64,000 nucleotides of DNA from Burkholderiales bacterium (lineage in GTDB: Bacteria > Pseudomonadota > Gammaproteobacteria > Burkholderiales > UBA11063): the NCBI GenBank assembly GCA_019748155.1, contig JAIEPY010000022.1, positions 16,444-80,443 on the forward strand, written 5' to 3'. The notes beneath the pieces were generated by a model that searched no databases, had not been told where the DNA came from, and was given only the letters and a program-made list of their open reading frames with translations. How positions within the stretch are numbered: the first letter of the stretch is position 1; each line of letters begins with the position of its first letter. The position numbers and the translations under genes were made by a program. Of this stretch, positions 40,175-48,327 are shown piece by piece.

Positions 40175-40262
40175 GTGCATATAACCATAAACATGTCATC
40201 CTCGCCTATGCGGGGATCTATCTATAATATAAAAACAGATGGTTATAGCACATGGATTCCCG
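40175..40262. repeat. Structured intergenic repeat (MITE-like or palindromic unit)
   Basis: GTGCATATAACCAT (40175-40188) pairs with ATGGTTATAGCAC (40239-40251) with one bulge, enclosing a second hairpin ATCCTCGC-CTAT-GCGGGGAT (40198-40217). GTCATCCTCGCCTATGCGGG and TGGATTCCCGC resemble the GTCATTCCCGCG/GGAATCCA family of dispersed intergenic repeats seen in many proteobacteria. Confidence 0.6.
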
Positions 40263-40371
40263 CTTCTTTTGTAGTGTTGTGTTGATTACAGGCAGAAATT
40301 ACAAAGTGCGCAATATCGGATTATACGTTTCAGACTTGAGTGGCGTTGGTGTAAAGAAAATACCGTAAATA

Positions 40372-40380
40372 TGGTAAAAT
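40372..40380 (+). promoter_or_regulatory. Extended -10 promoter for the methyltransferase operon
   Basis: TGGTAAAAT lies 27 bp before the methyltransferase ATG and would drive the methyltransferase-HEPN-membrane protein operon. Confidence 0.5.
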
Positions 40381-40407
40381 TTACCAATAAAATCTATTTA
40401 TAAAACA

Positions 40408-42438
40408 ATGGTGGCTATGAATATCACTCAAATCGAACACAATATCAAAAAATTACTTGAAAGCTTTAATCAAGATACATTTATCTATGACCTACTACTG
40501 GCATACGGATTACCTAAAGCATCAATCAGCCGTCTGCAAAAAGGTAGTCTGAACCTCTCTAAAAATGAAGCTGAAATACTCTGGAAAAAGAAGCTGTTTT
40601 TTAAAGTAGTAACGACAGATGAGCTCTATAGCACTACCGATAGCTATAAAAATCAACCTGATTTAATCAAACACGATCCACGATTTATTATCATAAGCGA
40701 TTATCAGCAGCTACTAGCCATCGATACTAAAACCTTTGAAACTCTTGATAGCAAAATCACTGAGCTGGATAAATGCTTTGATTTCTTTTTGCCGTGGGCG
40801 GGGATGGAAAAAGCTACTTATCAAGGTGAAAACCCTGCGGATGTTAAAGCTGCCGAAAAAATGGCAAAACTCTTTGATGAGATACGCAAAGATAATCCCA
40901 CACTCACCAGCAAAGAACAACTGCATAGTCTAAATGTATTTTTATCACGGTTACTATTCTGTTTTTTTGCCGAAGATACCGGGATATTTGAAGCCAAACA
41001 GTTCACCAATGCGCTAAAAAATTATACTCAGCCCGATGGCTCAGATTTACATGAGTACCTCGCTAAAATTTTTGTAGTAATGAACCAAAAAGAGCGCAAT
41101 GAGTTACCTGACTATATCGGCAAATTTCCCTATGTCAATGGTGGCTTATTTAGAAATAATCACCCAGTACCGCAGTTTAGCTTCAAATCACGCCAATTAC
41201 TCCTTGAAAATGGTGATCTTGATTGGTCGGTAATTAATCCTGATATATTTGGTTCAATGATGCAGGCGGTAGTGGATAGCGCACAGCGTAGTGGTCTTGG
41301 GATGCACTATACCTCGGTACCCAATATCATGAAAGTTATTGAGCCGTTATTTCTCAATGATCTCAAAGAAGAATTTGAGAAATCACAAGATAGCAAATCT
41401 AAACTAGAAAAACTACTTGCCAGAATCGCCAAGATCAAGATTTTTGACCCTGCTTGTGGTTCGGGTAACTTCTTGATTATCGCCTATAAAGAATTACGTA
41501 ATCTTGAAATAGCCATCATGCAGCGCATTGATGAGCTAACTGGTAAACCATCAATGATGTTTTCACAAATCCATTTGAGTAGTTTCTATGGGATTGAAAT
41601 CGATGATTTTTCCCATGAAATAGCCAAATTATCATTATGGCTGGCTGAACATCAGATGAATCTATGCTTTGAAAAAGAATTTGGCAGAACACTACCAGCT
41701 TTACCTCTCAAAGATAGTGGTAATATTGTCTGTGCTAATGCGTGCCGTATCAACTGGGAGACAGTTTGTCCCAAAACTCCAGATGATGAGATTTATGTGT
41801 TGGGTAATCCCCCGTATTTGGGGTTTAATGAGAGAAATAAATTAGGTAGTTCAAACGAAGATATGGAGATTGTATTTGAAGCACTAGGAAATGTTAAACG
41901 CCTAGATTATATTTCATGTTGGTTTAAATTAGCTACAGATTACATACATAACACTGTTAATAAATATGTATTTGTTTCAACAAACTCAATATGTCAAGGC
42001 GAGCAGGTTGCAATGTTATGGCCGTATATATTTCAAAATAACCAGGAGATATTTTTTGCTCACCAATCTTTTAAGTGGGGGAATAATGCAAAATTAAATG
42101 CAGGGGTTACTTGTGTAATTATTGGCATTCAAATGAAGTCTGTATCTACTAAATATATATATCAGCATAACCAATCTATTACAGTCAGCTATATAAATCC
42201 ATATTTAACAGGTAGTAGAATAACATTTATTTCACCAAGCACAAGCTCTATTTCGAACCTGCCAACAATGATACTCGGTAGTAGCCCCATTGATGGCGGG
42301 CATTTAATGTTGAGCATACATGAGGTGAATGAAATCTTACTTAATTATCCAGAAGCTAAAATATTCATTAAGTCTTACGTAGGTGGTGAAGATATATTAC
42401 ACCGCAATAAAAGATTCTGCTTATGGATTGAAGATTAA
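40408..42438 (+). CDS. MmeI-like DNA methyltransferase, N-terminal 676 residues (gene interrupted by TAA)
   Basis: Adenine-type class I DNA methyltransferase resembling MmeI/type IIL enzymes. The N-terminal region (SRLQKGSLNLS, EAEILWKKKLFF, DYQQLLAIDTKTFETLD) and the spacer (SRLLFCFFAEDTGIF, MHYTSVPNIMKVIEPLFL) match that family. Motif I is FDPACGSGNFL and motif IV GNPPYLGF. The N-terminal nuclease-like part may be active or degenerate; I cannot tell. The frame stops at TAA (42436-42438) after RFCLWIED, a point where family members continue into the target-recognition domain. A second start at 40417 has a GGTGG in front of it and is possible. Confidence 0.8.
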   Translation: MVAMNITQIEHNIKKLLESFNQDTFIYDLLLAYGLPKASISRLQKGSLNLSKNEAEILWKKKLFFKVVTTDELYSTTDSYKNQPDLIKHDPRFIIISDYQQLLAIDTKTFETLDSKITELDKCFDFFLPWAGMEKATYQGENPADVKAAEKMAKLFDEIRKDNPTLTSKEQLHSLNVFLSRLLFCFFAEDTGIFEAKQFTNALKNYTQPDGSDLHEYLAKIFVVMNQKERNELPDYIGKFPYVNGGLFRNNHPVPQFSFKSRQLLLENGDLDWSVINPDIFGSMMQAVVDSAQRSGLGMHYTSVPNIMKVIEPLFLNDLKEEFEKSQDSKSKLEKLLARIAKIKIFDPACGSGNFLIIAYKELRNLEIAIMQRIDELTGKPSMMFSQIHLSSFYGIEIDDFSHEIAKLSLWLAEHQMNLCFEKEFGRTLPALPLKDSGNIVCANACRINWETVCPKTPDDEIYVLGNPPYLGFNERNKLGSSNEDMEIVFEALGNVKRLDYISCWFKLATDYIHNTVNKYVFVSTNSICQGEQVAMLWPYIFQNNQEIFFAHQSFKWGNNAKLNAGVTCVIIGIQMKSVSTKYIYQHNQSITVSYINPYLTGSRITFISPSTSSISNLPTMILGSSPIDGGHLMLSIHEVNEILLNYPEAKIFIKSYVGGEDILHRNKRFCLWIED

Positions 42439-42441
42439 CAA

Positions 42442-43065
42442 TTGGAAACGGCATTAAAGATTCCACCGATCAAATTAAAAATCGAAAAGTGCAAAAATTA
42501 TCGAACAAGTGGCGGACGTGATGCGAAAAAAGGGATCAATATTCCACATAGATTCTTTTATAAAAAATATCAACCAGATGAATCTTTAGTTATTCCGATG
42601 ACAAGCACCGAAAATAATCTTTATATACCAGCAAGTCACCTCACAAAAAATACAGTACCTAGCAATGGCGTATGTGTAATTTATAACCCACAAATTACGC
42701 ACTATGGAATTTTGTCTTCAAGAATGCATTATATTTGGGTAGAAAGTGTTACTGGAAAGTTAGAGTCTCGAATTAGGTACTCAGTAAACTTAGCATATAA
42801 CACCTTTCCATTCCCCAATATAAGTGAAGATCAAAAAAAACGCATAGAAATGTATGTTTTAGAAGTTTTAGATATGCGTGAACGACATTCTGAGAAAACC
42901 CTTGCTGAGCTGTACCACAAAGACAAAATGCCAAATGGCTTGCGCCAAGCTCACCATAATCTAGATATTGCGATAGAACAATGCTACCGCCTTAAACCGT
43001 TTGCCTCCGATGAAGAGCACCTCTTTACCCTCTACGAGCAAATGACTGCAAAAGGCTCTAAATAA
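42442..43065 (+). pseudogene. C-terminal part of the MmeI-like methyltransferase, after the in-frame stop
   Basis: This ORF is in the same frame as the preceding one, separated by the TAA and one codon. QLETALKIPPIKLKIEKCKN continues RFCLWIED exactly as in intact relatives, and NLAYNTFPFPN plus the C-terminal helices (LAELYHKDKMPNGLRQAHHN, LDIAIEQCY) are the usual end of the family. The TTG start has no ribosome binding site. A single GAA-to-TAA change would explain the split, so the whole gene spans 40408-43065 and is probably a recent pseudogene or a two-piece enzyme. Confidence 0.78.
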
Positions 43066-44534
43066 TGCAACGTAAAGTTTTAGAGTTAGCTAAAAAATGC
43101 GATGACGTCATTATTACTAATGATCAAGATAGGATTAATAAGCAAATTGTTAGTTGTTTTGAAATGATAGATAGTCTATCCGATAAGAATGAAATAGGTT
43201 ATATCTATTATTGTATCGGTAATTTATATGCCACACTAGGCAATCATGAAATCCAAGCATTGAACTCGTTTAGGTTAGCAAAAAAAAATATTTCGACTAA
43301 TAGATTTGATCTTTATGACCTAATTTGTCAAATAGAAACAAATGAAGCTAATCAACTAGCAAAAATGGGAAGATTAATCGAAACCATTTCTATTTATTAT
43401 CAATTTATCACTCACGTCAAACCGAGTGAAGCTAAAATTGTTAGTTTGATACATGCTATCAACAATCTATGTGAGCTTGGACATATTATTAATAACAAAA
43501 ATGTTGCACAATATTATTTTGTTAAAGCAATCATACTTAAACGGCTATTATTCGATATTCAGACCTCCCCACTCATTGATACATATCAACAGCAAATAAT
43601 CAATGACTTTCTAATTAGACACCCTTTGCAAGAAAACAATGATGTTGAAGATGGAATTAGCGCATTACAAGATACAGGCTCAAAAGACTCATTTAGAAAA
43701 TCTGAGCAGCAATATCGTACATGGTGTTTAGAAAATATTTTATTCTTAAATCATATGAATGATTTAGCGTTTTCATATTTTGATGCTAAAGATACAATTA
43801 CTTTTCCAGATTATCAAATTAATTTAGCGAGCGACTGTTCATCTAAACCTCATTTTGCAATAGCTTTTGCAAATATTAAACGTGAATTTTGCTTTGCTAG
43901 ATATTTAGCATACGAAGGAATCAGCAAAAAATATCCTAAATTTGAGGGAAAAAGCTTATATCTTGCATCAGATTATTATAACTCTGACTATTCAGGTAAA
44001 ACAGAAAGGTTAAAAACATCATTTAGATTAGCTTTGGGAGTCTTAGATAAATTAATTAATCTACTGATTTCATATTTGAAATTAGATAAAGAAAAGATAA
44101 AAAAAAATAGAAGCTGTAGTAAAATAGAAATTAAACCTGAATTTTTTGAAACTTATTTAACAAACTATCTCCACACTAACAAATATATAAAAGCATTATA
44201 TTATGTTTCATGTGACCTAAACAATGGATATAACGCTCCAGAGGCTCAAACTGAAAAACTAATTGCAGAATCAAAACATTTGAAAAAATTACGAAATGAT
44301 TTAGAACATAACTGGGTACATGTATTAGAGTTTATTTTAGATGATTCAAAATGCTGTGATCAAGATTACGCAAACTATATAGAGACTGAACAATTAGAGT
44401 CAGACACCATCAAAGTATTAAAATTAGTGCGGTCATGTATTATATATTTAGTCTTTGCTGTACAACTAGAGGAAAATAACCGACAATCAGACGGCAAGTC
44501 AATTAGTTTAGAAATACCAATTTGGAGTAAATAG
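43065..44534 (+). CDS. TPR-HEPN protein, LA2681-like
   Basis: A 489-residue protein. The first 170 or so residues are helical TPR-like repeats (YIYYCIGNLYATLGNHEIQA, NEANQLAKMGRLIETISIYY). The C-terminal part resembles the LA2681-type HEPN family (QYRTWCLENILFLNHMNDL, PHFAIAFANIKREFCFARYL). It carries the Rx4H HEPN ribonuclease motif LRNDLEHNW (Arg410, His415). The ATG overlaps the methyltransferase stop by one base and the membrane-protein gene begins directly after its TAG, so the three are translationally coupled. HEPN proteins are often RNases in defence and toxin systems; the RNase role here is inference. It is more AT-rich than the neighbouring core genes. Confidence 0.75.
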   Translation: MQRKVLELAKKCDDVIITNDQDRINKQIVSCFEMIDSLSDKNEIGYIYYCIGNLYATLGNHEIQALNSFRLAKKNISTNRFDLYDLICQIETNEANQLAKMGRLIETISIYYQFITHVKPSEAKIVSLIHAINNLCELGHIINNKNVAQYYFVKAIILKRLLFDIQTSPLIDTYQQQIINDFLIRHPLQENNDVEDGISALQDTGSKDSFRKSEQQYRTWCLENILFLNHMNDLAFSYFDAKDTITFPDYQINLASDCSSKPHFAIAFANIKREFCFARYLAYEGISKKYPKFEGKSLYLASDYYNSDYSGKTERLKTSFRLALGVLDKLINLLISYLKLDKEKIKKNRSCSKIEIKPEFFETYLTNYLHTNKYIKALYYVSCDLNNGYNAPEAQTEKLIAESKHLKKLRNDLEHNWVHVLEFILDDSKCCDQDYANYIETEQLESDTIKVLKLVRSCIIYLVFAVQLEENNRQSDGKSISLEIPIWSK

Positions 44535-46172
44535 ATGTTTTTTTTAAGATTAAATCAAACGCGTTGGCTAGATAAAAAACTAGCTAGGATATGCTTATTT
44601 ATTTATCATGGATGGATTACAGGTAAGAAGTCATCAATCATTTTTTTTATTACTAATTTATTTGGTCTTATATTATCTTTTATTATGATGTTTCGCTCCG
44701 ATTTATTCCTAGGTTTAGATGAAACATTTGATGGAACTCTTTGGAGTGGATTGAATAGCTTTTTAGCTGCAATCTGGACAGGGCTATTAATGTTGGCAAT
44801 ATATATCACAACTTCTTTGTACCCAGAAATACAAAAAGATTTATATGACCTAGATGATGAGACAATAGCTATACAATTGTTAGATATCAATCCTGTAACA
44901 ATGCTATTTTTTCAAACATCAATAGCACTAATATCTTTATCTATTACTTCTCTAGTTATATTTATCGAAAAATTTTCAGATGAGAGTGTAATTAAATATT
45001 ATGTATTTTTTTATTTATTCTTTATAGTAGAAGCTTTATGTATTGAGTTATTTAATATTAGAAAAGTCTTCTTTAAAAGCAAAAATTACACGTATGATCT
45101 TTTAAAGCTTGCTAAATATGATGTTCAAAATAGGAATAAGTTTATTAATGCGCTAAAAAGCTTTATGAAAAAAGACTTCAATAAAAGCATGCATAATAAA
45201 TTATCAAAAGATTACTGCTTAATCAATAAAAAATGCCTAATATCAAAAGATTATGAATTTGTACAATTAATTATAAAAGAATGTTATATTGAATTGCTGG
45301 TAGATTTTAATCGGGAAGATAACCAAAAATACATTAATTTGCTATACTTATTACAGCCTGTACAAGAAAACTTATTAGAAATAGATAACCAATATGTAAC
45401 CAATTACTTTTGTAAAATTATTGAATTAAATTTAGTTTTGGATAAGCGTAGTCAAAATCAATTAGTCGATTATTATATTCAAACAATACAACAGCTTGTA
45501 ACTTCCAAAGCTAAAGAATGGAATAAATCAGAATTTATTAAAGGAATATTAGCTACTTATAAGAGTACTAACTCATTATATCAAATAGTCTTTAGAAGTA
45601 ATATATTTGATGAGTTTATTGAACAGCAAAATTATGCTCCTGCGGCTAGTGGTTTAGCGTATGGATTTTTTCTTAATCTTGCATATAAATCAAATATGAA
45701 GTATTTCAAAAAACATGGGTTTCTATGTGCTGATTTATTAAAATTAATGATTGCGGTTGAGTTGGCTGAACCAATTGGTGACTTTATACCATTAAATTTA
45801 TCTATTAATTGCTTACCTGAAATTTTAACCAAATGTATTGAATGTGACGATTCTTTATTTGTCCATTTTGTTATTTTTGTATTCTACTATAATAAATTAT
45901 TTCCTACCCAATCAATTAAAATTGATCAATTCGTTAAAATCTTAAATAATTATAATGATTCGTATTATAACTTATTAAATGAGATGATTATACTATCTAC
46001 CAATAATGTTGAAATAATTGAGATTGAAGAAATTAGTGGTGGTAATTTCATGAATAAAGATGGACACTTCGATCTGTACAGGACTAGAGAAATGGATTCT
46101 TTTCTAGGAAGTAATTTATGTAATGATCTGAATAATAGAGATATTTTCAGAACTTGTGGCATAATTTATTGA
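44535..46172 (+). CDS. Membrane protein of unknown function with four N-terminal helices
   Basis: A 545-residue protein. Four transmembrane segments are visible at about residues 34-53, 73-93, 121-144 and 152-173, followed by a cytoplasmic helical domain of about 370 residues (for example KLAKYDVQNRNKFINALKSF). I recognise no family. The ATG directly abuts the TAG of the HEPN gene, so coupled expression is near certain. Low GC and high Asn/Ile/Lys use suggest horizontal acquisition. A membrane-anchored effector or sensor acting with the HEPN protein is possible but unproven. Confidence 0.72.
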   Translation: MFFLRLNQTRWLDKKLARICLFIYHGWITGKKSSIIFFITNLFGLILSFIMMFRSDLFLGLDETFDGTLWSGLNSFLAAIWTGLLMLAIYITTSLYPEIQKDLYDLDDETIAIQLLDINPVTMLFFQTSIALISLSITSLVIFIEKFSDESVIKYYVFFYLFFIVEALCIELFNIRKVFFKSKNYTYDLLKLAKYDVQNRNKFINALKSFMKKDFNKSMHNKLSKDYCLINKKCLISKDYEFVQLIIKECYIELLVDFNREDNQKYINLLYLLQPVQENLLEIDNQYVTNYFCKIIELNLVLDKRSQNQLVDYYIQTIQQLVTSKAKEWNKSEFIKGILATYKSTNSLYQIVFRSNIFDEFIEQQNYAPAASGLAYGFFLNLAYKSNMKYFKKHGFLCADLLKLMIAVELAEPIGDFIPLNLSINCLPEILTKCIECDDSLFVHFVIFVFYYNKLFPTQSIKIDQFVKILNNYNDSYYNLLNEMIILSTNNVEIIEIEEISGGNFMNKDGHFDLYRTREMDSFLGSNLCNDLNNRDIFRTCGIIY

Positions 46173-46203
46173 TAATAAAACCTATTAAAGTACAAATAAA
46201 TAT

Positions 46204-46474
46204 ATGAACATTAAAAACTACATCTCCGGCGAATTACGCCAAGAAGACCTATACAAAAGCTTTGTGCCATACCTTTACTTGGGATGAGCCGCAAATTAAT
46301 ACATTGCTGGAAGATGCAACTCGTGCATTGGGTGAACTTAATGCGTTTACTATGATAGTGCCAAATGTGGATATTTTTATCTAGATGCACATCACCAAGG
46401 AAGCTAATACCTCCAGCAAGATAGATGGCACCAAGGCTGAGATTAATAATGTTTTATATTTAGACGCTATTTAG
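46204..46474 (+). pseudogene. Remnant of a Fic-family gene (N-terminal part only)
   Basis: The first frame reads MNIKNYISGELRQEDLYKSF and stops at 46287. A +1 shifted frame from 46274 reads FTWDEPQINTLLEDATRALG, ELNAFTMIVPNVDIFI, a TAG, then MHITKEANTSSKIDGTKAEI. These match the N-terminal domain of Fic proteins, including the conserved SSKIDGT inhibitory-helix region. The HPFxxGNG catalytic domain is absent. One frameshift, one nonsense codon (GAG to TAG would restore Glu) and a large 3' deletion make this a dead gene. Confidence 0.85.
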
Positions 46475-46506
46475 GTATTTATAACAAAACTTAGAGTAAG
46501 CGGAGG

Positions 46507-46662
46507 TTATAATTAAAGTTAGAGCTCTAACTTTAATTATAAAAAACCTTAGTAAAATATGGAGGCTCAACTTTAACTAAGGAATCTGCTTAGTAAAGTT
46601 TAGAGGCTTAACCTTTACTAAAAAAGTCCATAGTCAACGTTAGAGTTCTAAGCTTGACTATG
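46507..46662 (+). repeat. Array of four palindromes spaced 40-41 bp
   Basis: Four dyads are centred at 46524.5, 46564.5, 46605.5 and 46645.5. The first is a perfect 36-bp palindrome (TTATAATTAAAGTTAGAG and its complement). The others have arms built on AGTaAAgtTtAGAG / CTtAACtTTACT with matched changes on both sides, such as AATT/AATT versus AGT/ACT and AAAG/CTTT versus CAA/TTG. The array ends 19 bp before the ATG of the second AlbA_2 gene. There are no unique spacers, so it is not a CRISPR. Confidence 0.88.
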
Positions 46663-46681
46663 AAAATAAAAAGAGAAATTT

Positions 46682-48151
46682 ATGACACTCGAACGCACCA
46701 ATGAATATTTGATCAGTTTACTTCATGAGCTAATCAAACTGCCACAAGAAACTGAATGGCTCGAATTTAAAACCAATAAAGCCAAACCAACAGACATTGG
46801 CGAATACATCTCTGCATTGTCAAATTCTGCGGCGCTCAAAGGTAAATCTCATGGTTATATGATTTGGGGTATTGAGAATAATAGCCATGATATTGTTGGA
46901 ACGACCTTTGATCCATTTGCCGAAAAAATCGGCAATGAGGAGTTAATCAATTGGCTAATACAACGGTTATCACCACGAATTTATTTTTGCTTTTATAACG
47001 TAAATTATGATGGTAAGCCAGTTATAATACTTGAAATAAATAGCGCAAGTAATACACCGGTTAAATTCACGCATACAGAATTTATTCGCATCGGAAGTTA
47101 TAAAAAGCCACTCCATGATCATCCTGAAGTAGCTAAAACGTTATGGCGGATATTAGACCAAATTCCCTTTGAATTACAGCCAGCAGCAGAGCTTGTGAAC
47201 GAAGATGAAATTTTACAATTACTAGATTATCCAGCATTCTTTGATTTAATTAATTTATCATTACCAGAGAATCGCAACGGAATAATTAGCCGTTTAGCCG
47301 ATGAAAGACTAATTATTGCTAGTGCCATAACTGGAAAATGGACAATTACTAATTTAGGCGCAATTTTATTTGCTAAAAAATTAAAGCAATTTAGACATCT
47401 TGAGCGTAAATCAGTCCGGGTTATTTTGTATCGAGGGAATAGCCGTCTTGAAACAATCAAAGAATTTGAATTAAATAAAGGTTTTGCAACTGGTTTTGCT
47501 GGACTAATTGAATTTATAAATTCACAACTTCCACATAATGAAGTAATCGGTACGGCATTGCGCAAGAATGTGTTAATGTATCCTGAACTAGCGGTTCGTG
47601 AGTTAGTTGCCAATGCCATAATTCATCAAGACCTGACTATTACTGGTGCAGCTCCAATGATTGAAATATTTGTGAATAGATTAGAGATAACCAATCCTGG
47701 TGCCCCGATAGTCGATGTTATTCGCTTTTTAGACGCGCCACCGCGCAGTCGTAATGAATTAATGGCGGCTTTTATGCGTAGAATAGGTATTTGTGAAGAA
47801 CGCGGTAGCGGTATTGATAAGGTGGTTTCACAAACTGAACTATATCAGCTTCCTGCTCCGTTATTTACTGTAATTGATGATAATACTAAAGCTGTTTTAT
47901 TTTCTCATAAGACCTACAATGAAATGGAAACTCACGAGCGAGTAATGGCATGTTATTTACACTGTTGTCTTAAATTTGTTAATCATGAGTCGATGAATAA
48001 TGCTTCATTAAGAGAGCGCTTTGGAATTAAAGATGGAAATAGTGCAATAGTTTCTAGGATAATAAAACAGGCTATTGAAGATGGATTGATTCGCTTACAC
48101 GATCCATTAGCAAATCGTAAATCATGGAGATACGTGCCTTTTTGGGCTTGA
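46682..48151 (+). CDS. AlbA_2/Schlafen-like ATP-binding regulator (copy 2)
   Basis: A 489-residue protein of the same general class as the gene at 37677 but clearly diverged. AlbA_2 motifs are ETEWLEFKTNKAKPTDIGEY, KSHGYMIWGIENNSHDIVG and FIRIGSYKKPL. The GHKL-like part shows AVRELVANAIIHQDL, ITNPGAPIVD and CEERGSGIDKVV. A winged-helix (LRERFGIKDGNSAIVSRIIK) ends the protein. It follows the four-palindrome array, which may be its own operator or leader (inference). AAAAAGAGAAATTT gives a modest ribosome binding site. Confidence 0.85.
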   Translation: MTLERTNEYLISLLHELIKLPQETEWLEFKTNKAKPTDIGEYISALSNSAALKGKSHGYMIWGIENNSHDIVGTTFDPFAEKIGNEELINWLIQRLSPRIYFCFYNVNYDGKPVIILEINSASNTPVKFTHTEFIRIGSYKKPLHDHPEVAKTLWRILDQIPFELQPAAELVNEDEILQLLDYPAFFDLINLSLPENRNGIISRLADERLIIASAITGKWTITNLGAILFAKKLKQFRHLERKSVRVILYRGNSRLETIKEFELNKGFATGFAGLIEFINSQLPHNEVIGTALRKNVLMYPELAVRELVANAIIHQDLTITGAAPMIEIFVNRLEITNPGAPIVDVIRFLDAPPRSRNELMAAFMRRIGICEERGSGIDKVVSQTELYQLPAPLFTVIDDNTKAVLFSHKTYNEMETHERVMACYLHCCLKFVNHESMNNASLRERFGIKDGNSAIVSRIIKQAIEDGLIRLHDPLANRKSWRYVPFWA

Positions 48152-48152
48152 T

Positions 48153-48259
48153 TTTCATTTGATGGTCATTTGATGAAATTATCTAATTTGCCTTGCGAAT
48201 GTCTTGTTTTATAATTATAACAGTGAGTTATATTGATGGTTTCATTTGATGGTCATTTG
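48153..48259. repeat. 20-bp direct repeat after the second AlbA_2 gene
   Basis: TTTCATTTGATGGTCATTTG occurs exactly at 48153-48172 and at 48240-48259, 87 bp apart, in the gap before the SEC-C gene. It could be a paired protein-binding site or the footprint of a duplication or excision. Confidence 0.75.
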
Positions 48260-48327
48260 CATGGATTAGACTAAATGGCATAAATACATATTAAGGTAAG
48301 ATATTTTAGATAAAAAAGGAAGCACAA

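Noticed and set aside
46507-46662. Possible CRISPR array because of the regular 40-bp period
   Set aside because: The units are palindromic over their whole length and diverge from each other; there are no unique spacers and no cas genes.
47227-47619. 130-residue minus-strand ORF
   Set aside because: It lies entirely inside the second AlbA_2 gene and has no recognisable motif.
46682-48151. Type III toxin-antitoxin reading (tandem repeats followed by a toxin gene)
   Set aside because: The downstream protein is a 489-residue AlbA_2/GHKL/winged-helix protein, not a ToxN-like RNase; no terminator separates the repeats from the gene.
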